DNA of 17,280 bases from an uncultured Clostridium sp. (GTDB taxonomy: Bacteria; Bacillota; Clostridia; TANB77; CAG-508). Numbering within the stretch: the first letter of the stretch is position 1; each line of letters begins with the position of its first letter. The notes under the pieces are model-generated. The model searched no databases, was not told where the DNA came from, and saw only the letters and a program-made list of their open reading frames with translations. Below, piece after piece: positions 15,868-17,280 of the stretch. The position numbers and the translations under genes were made by a program. The stretch lies in the NCBI GenBank assembly GCA_947643945.1, contig CANRXN010000002.1, positions 1 through 17,280 on the forward strand. Direction: 5' to 3'.

Positions 15868-16895
15868 TTAGCCATCGATGAACATGGCATCACCAAAACT
15901 AAAGAAACGATATTTTTCTTTTACGGCTTCTTCATAGGCCTTCATGATATAATCTTTTCCTGCTAAGGCAGATACTAACATTAATAGGGTAGATTGTGGT
16001 AAATGAAAATTGGTGATTAAACCGTCTAATATTTTAAATTGATAGCCTGGATAGATAAAGATTTGCGTGTCTCCTTCTGTGGCTTTTACTTGACCTTTTT
16101 CGTTGGCTATACTTTCTAACACTCTACATGAGGTAGTTCCTACTGCAATGACTCTTTTTCCCTTTTGTTTGGCTTGGTTGATTTTGTCCACATCTTCTTG
16201 TTTGATATAAAAATGTTCGCTGTGCATTTGGTGGGCTTCTACTACTTCTTCTTTTACTGGTCTAAAGGTTCCTATTCCTACATGTAAGGTTACATTGGCA
16301 ATTGCTATGCCTTTTTGTTCTAATTTGGCTAACAATTCTTTGGTAAAGTGCAAACCTGCTGTTGGTGCTGCAGCTGAGCCGTCATATTTAGCATATACAG
16401 TTTGATACCTGTCTTTTTGTTTTAACTCTTCATGGATATAAGGTGGTAATGGCATTAAGCCGATTTTGTCCAAAATTTCATTAAAGATGCCTTGGTAATA
16501 AAATTCTACTTTTCTGGTTCCGTCCTCCGCATTACTTCTAATATTTTAGCTTGTAATAGACCATCTCCAAAGATTACTTTTGTTCCTACATGAAGCTTAT
16601 TCCCTGGTCTTACAATACATTCCCAAATGTCACCTTCGATATTGTTTAAAAGTAAAAATTCTACATTGGCTCCTGTTTCTTTTTTTCCATAAAGTCTTGC
16701 TGGTATTACTTTGGTGTTGTTTCTAACTAGGACATCTCCTGGCTGTAAATAGTCAATGATGTCTTTAAATACTTTGTGTTCTATGGTTTTAGCATTTTTG
16801 TTTAATATCATTAATCTGGATTCGTCTCTTTTTTGGATTGGTGTTTGGGCAATTAGTTCTTCTGGTAGTTCGTAATTAAATTCTGCAACTTTCAT
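15868..16895 (-). CDS. queA: S-adenosylmethionine:tRNA ribosyltransferase-isomerase (two CGG +1 shifts)
   Basis: Transfers and rearranges the ribosyl part of SAM onto preQ1 in tRNA, giving epoxyqueuosine; it acts right after Tgt in the pathway. With C skipped at 16529 and 16522 it is 341 residues, normal for QueA. Motifs are FNYELPEELIAQTP at the start, RDESRLMIL, PGDVLVRNNTKVIPARLYG, then IGLMPLPPYI, YAKYDGSAAAPTAGLHFT, LHVGIGTFRPV, HSEHFYI, VGTTSCRVLES, ITNFHLPQSTLLMLVSA and the RFFSFGDAMFI end. The recoded stretch reads VMGGGTRKVEFYYQGIF, where QueA proteins carry a short variable Gly/Glu turn before KVEF. The zero frame stops eight codons after the first CGG. The queA-tgt order is common in bacteria and both act in queuosine formation. 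Confidence 0.95.
16520..16522 (-). other. CGG +1 recoding site, QueA Gly125
   Basis: Minus-strand reading GGA GGA C GGA ACC AGA. In frame only after the shift at 16529; it leads into TRKVEFYYQGIF. Confidence 0.85.
16527..16529 (-). other. CGG +1 recoding site, QueA Gly123
   Basis: Minus-strand reading GTA ATG C GGA GGA. A single deleted base nearby would restore the same final frame, so this pair is slightly less certain than others, but the CGG rule fits both triplets. Confidence 0.82.
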
Positions 16896-16943
16896 TATTT
16901 TCCTCTTTCATTTTTATTTCTTGTAGCTATGGTCACTTCTGTG

Positions 16944-16984
16944 CCTGTCCCAAAACCTGACAATGTGTCAAGTTTTGGGACAGG
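16944..16984. repeat. 18-bp inverted repeat built from GGGACAGG elements
   Basis: Left arm 16944-16961 and right arm 16967-16984 pair at 17 of 18 positions around a 5-base loop. The outer part is CCTGTCCCAAAAC, the same core as the 36-bp tandem repeats. It lies in the 93-base gap between the right-edge gene and queA. No T run follows on the minus strand, so it is not a standard terminator. Confidence 0.8.
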
Positions 16985-16988
16985 TCTT

Positions 16989-17280
16989 TTAGCAACCCAC
17001 TAACATTTTAAATTTACTTGCTAAGTTATTGATTAGTTCTTTTATTTCTTCTATTAGGTTTTCTGGTTCTTGGAATACTTCTTTCATTTGATAAGCGTAT
17101 TCAAAGTTACTGCTTTTAGCTGGTTTTAGTGTATAGATTTCTGGTGGTAAGCCTATGTTTCCAGAGGCTACTTTTATGTTTTGGTTCATGTAATCGGTAT
17201 ACCATTTTTTCTGTCCTATTAGCCTTTCGTTTTCATAGCCATATTTTTGATAATCGTGTAATTCTGGCCTTTCGTATCCG
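16989..17280 (-). CDS. Unrecognised protein, N-terminus cut by the window edge
   Basis: The frame is open from the window edge to TAA at 16989-16991, about 96 visible residues. It contains GYERPELHDYQKYGYENERLIG, then WYTDYMNQNIKVASGNIGLPPEIY, a Tyr/Glu-rich middle and a helical C-terminus (ENLIEEIKELINNLASKF). The internal ATG at 17187-17189 has no good ribosome binding site, and the frame continues upstream without a stop, so the gene very likely starts outside the window. I do not recognise a family. The first visible bases on this strand are C then GGA, so a further CGG site at the edge can be neither shown nor excluded. Confidence 0.6.
   Translation of the reverse strand, partial: GYERPELHDYQKYGYENERLIGQKKWYTDYMNQNIKVASGNIGLPPEIYTLKPAKSSNFEYAYQMKEVFQEPENLIEEIKELINNLASKFKMLVGC

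Noticed and set aside
463..16529. The broken genes as pseudogenes or genome decay
   Set aside because: All breaks have the same CGG-GGN form and direction (+1). No nonsense mutations, other indels or loss of motifs are seen, and the affected genes include core ones such as era.
463..16529. Systematic sequencing error (extra C before GG)
   Set aside because: An error process would ignore codon phase, yet all 17 events place GG at codon positions 1 and 2, and many GG runs in other phases are untouched. Raw reads would still be the final check.
1..17280. CGG reassigned to a different amino acid, such as Trp or Gln
   Set aside because: Reassignment keeps the triplet frame; here the downstream homology is always in the +1 frame, so a base must be skipped or read as part of a four-base codon.

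Overview
The window comes from an AT-rich, spore-forming anaerobic Firmicute of clostridial type. The evidence is an alpha/beta SASP gene, long-form HPF, the era-yqzL-recO gene order, and strong purine-rich Shine-Dalgarno sequences throughout. Nearly all genes lie on the minus strand. Reading that strand from right to left, the layout is: a partial gene of unknown function (16989-17280); queA, tgt and a membrane-anchored stalk/WG-repeat protein (16895-13043), ending in a hairpin terminator; a GT4 glycosyltransferase with its own promoter (12776-11483) and terminator; era, a yqzL-like gene and recO (11246-9316); hpf with a near-perfect SigA promoter (9268-8741); a lone plus-strand SASP gene (8403-8600); a Cof-type HAD phosphatase (8226-7357); and a Tad/Flp pilus assembly locus (7139-1) encoding CpaB-like, two MinD/CpaE-like, CpaF-like, TadB/TadC-like and pilin-like proteins.

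The outstanding feature is a translation anomaly. Nine conserved genes (the TadB/C-like gene, the CpaF-like gene, both MinD-like genes, recO, era, the GT4 gene, tgt and queA) look frameshifted, 17 times in total. Every break has one form: the reading frame meets an in-frame CGG triplet, and full homology resumes if the C is skipped and the next three bases, GGN, are read as glycine. Applying the single rule 'in-frame CGG plus N = +1 shift, Gly' restores full-length Era (299 aa), Tgt (375), QueA (341), RecO (240), CpaF-like (652), GT4 (430) and TadB/C-like (692), each ending at a natural stop just before the next gene. I found no in-frame CGG anywhere else in the coding sequence, although CGG occurs roughly 34 times out of frame in the same genes, while CGA and CGT serve as ordinary arginine codons. 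Where two sites lie close together (tgt, queA), the second CGG is in frame only after the first shift. The recoded glycines fall on conserved positions (Era KH GxxG, the CpaF Walker B Gly-Glu, the GT4 E-x7-E motif, Tgt LRPG).

This looks like a lineage in which CGG is not a sense codon and triggers efficient +1 frameshifting or four-base CGGN-to-Gly decoding, rather than pseudogenisation or random sequencing error. The decoding machinery, presumably a missing tRNA-Arg(CCG) and perhaps an unusual tRNA-Gly, is not in this window.

Intergenic spaces also carry dispersed GGGACAGG-centred repeats, including a 36-bp tandem repeat between queA and tgt and an 18-bp inverted repeat upstream of queA.
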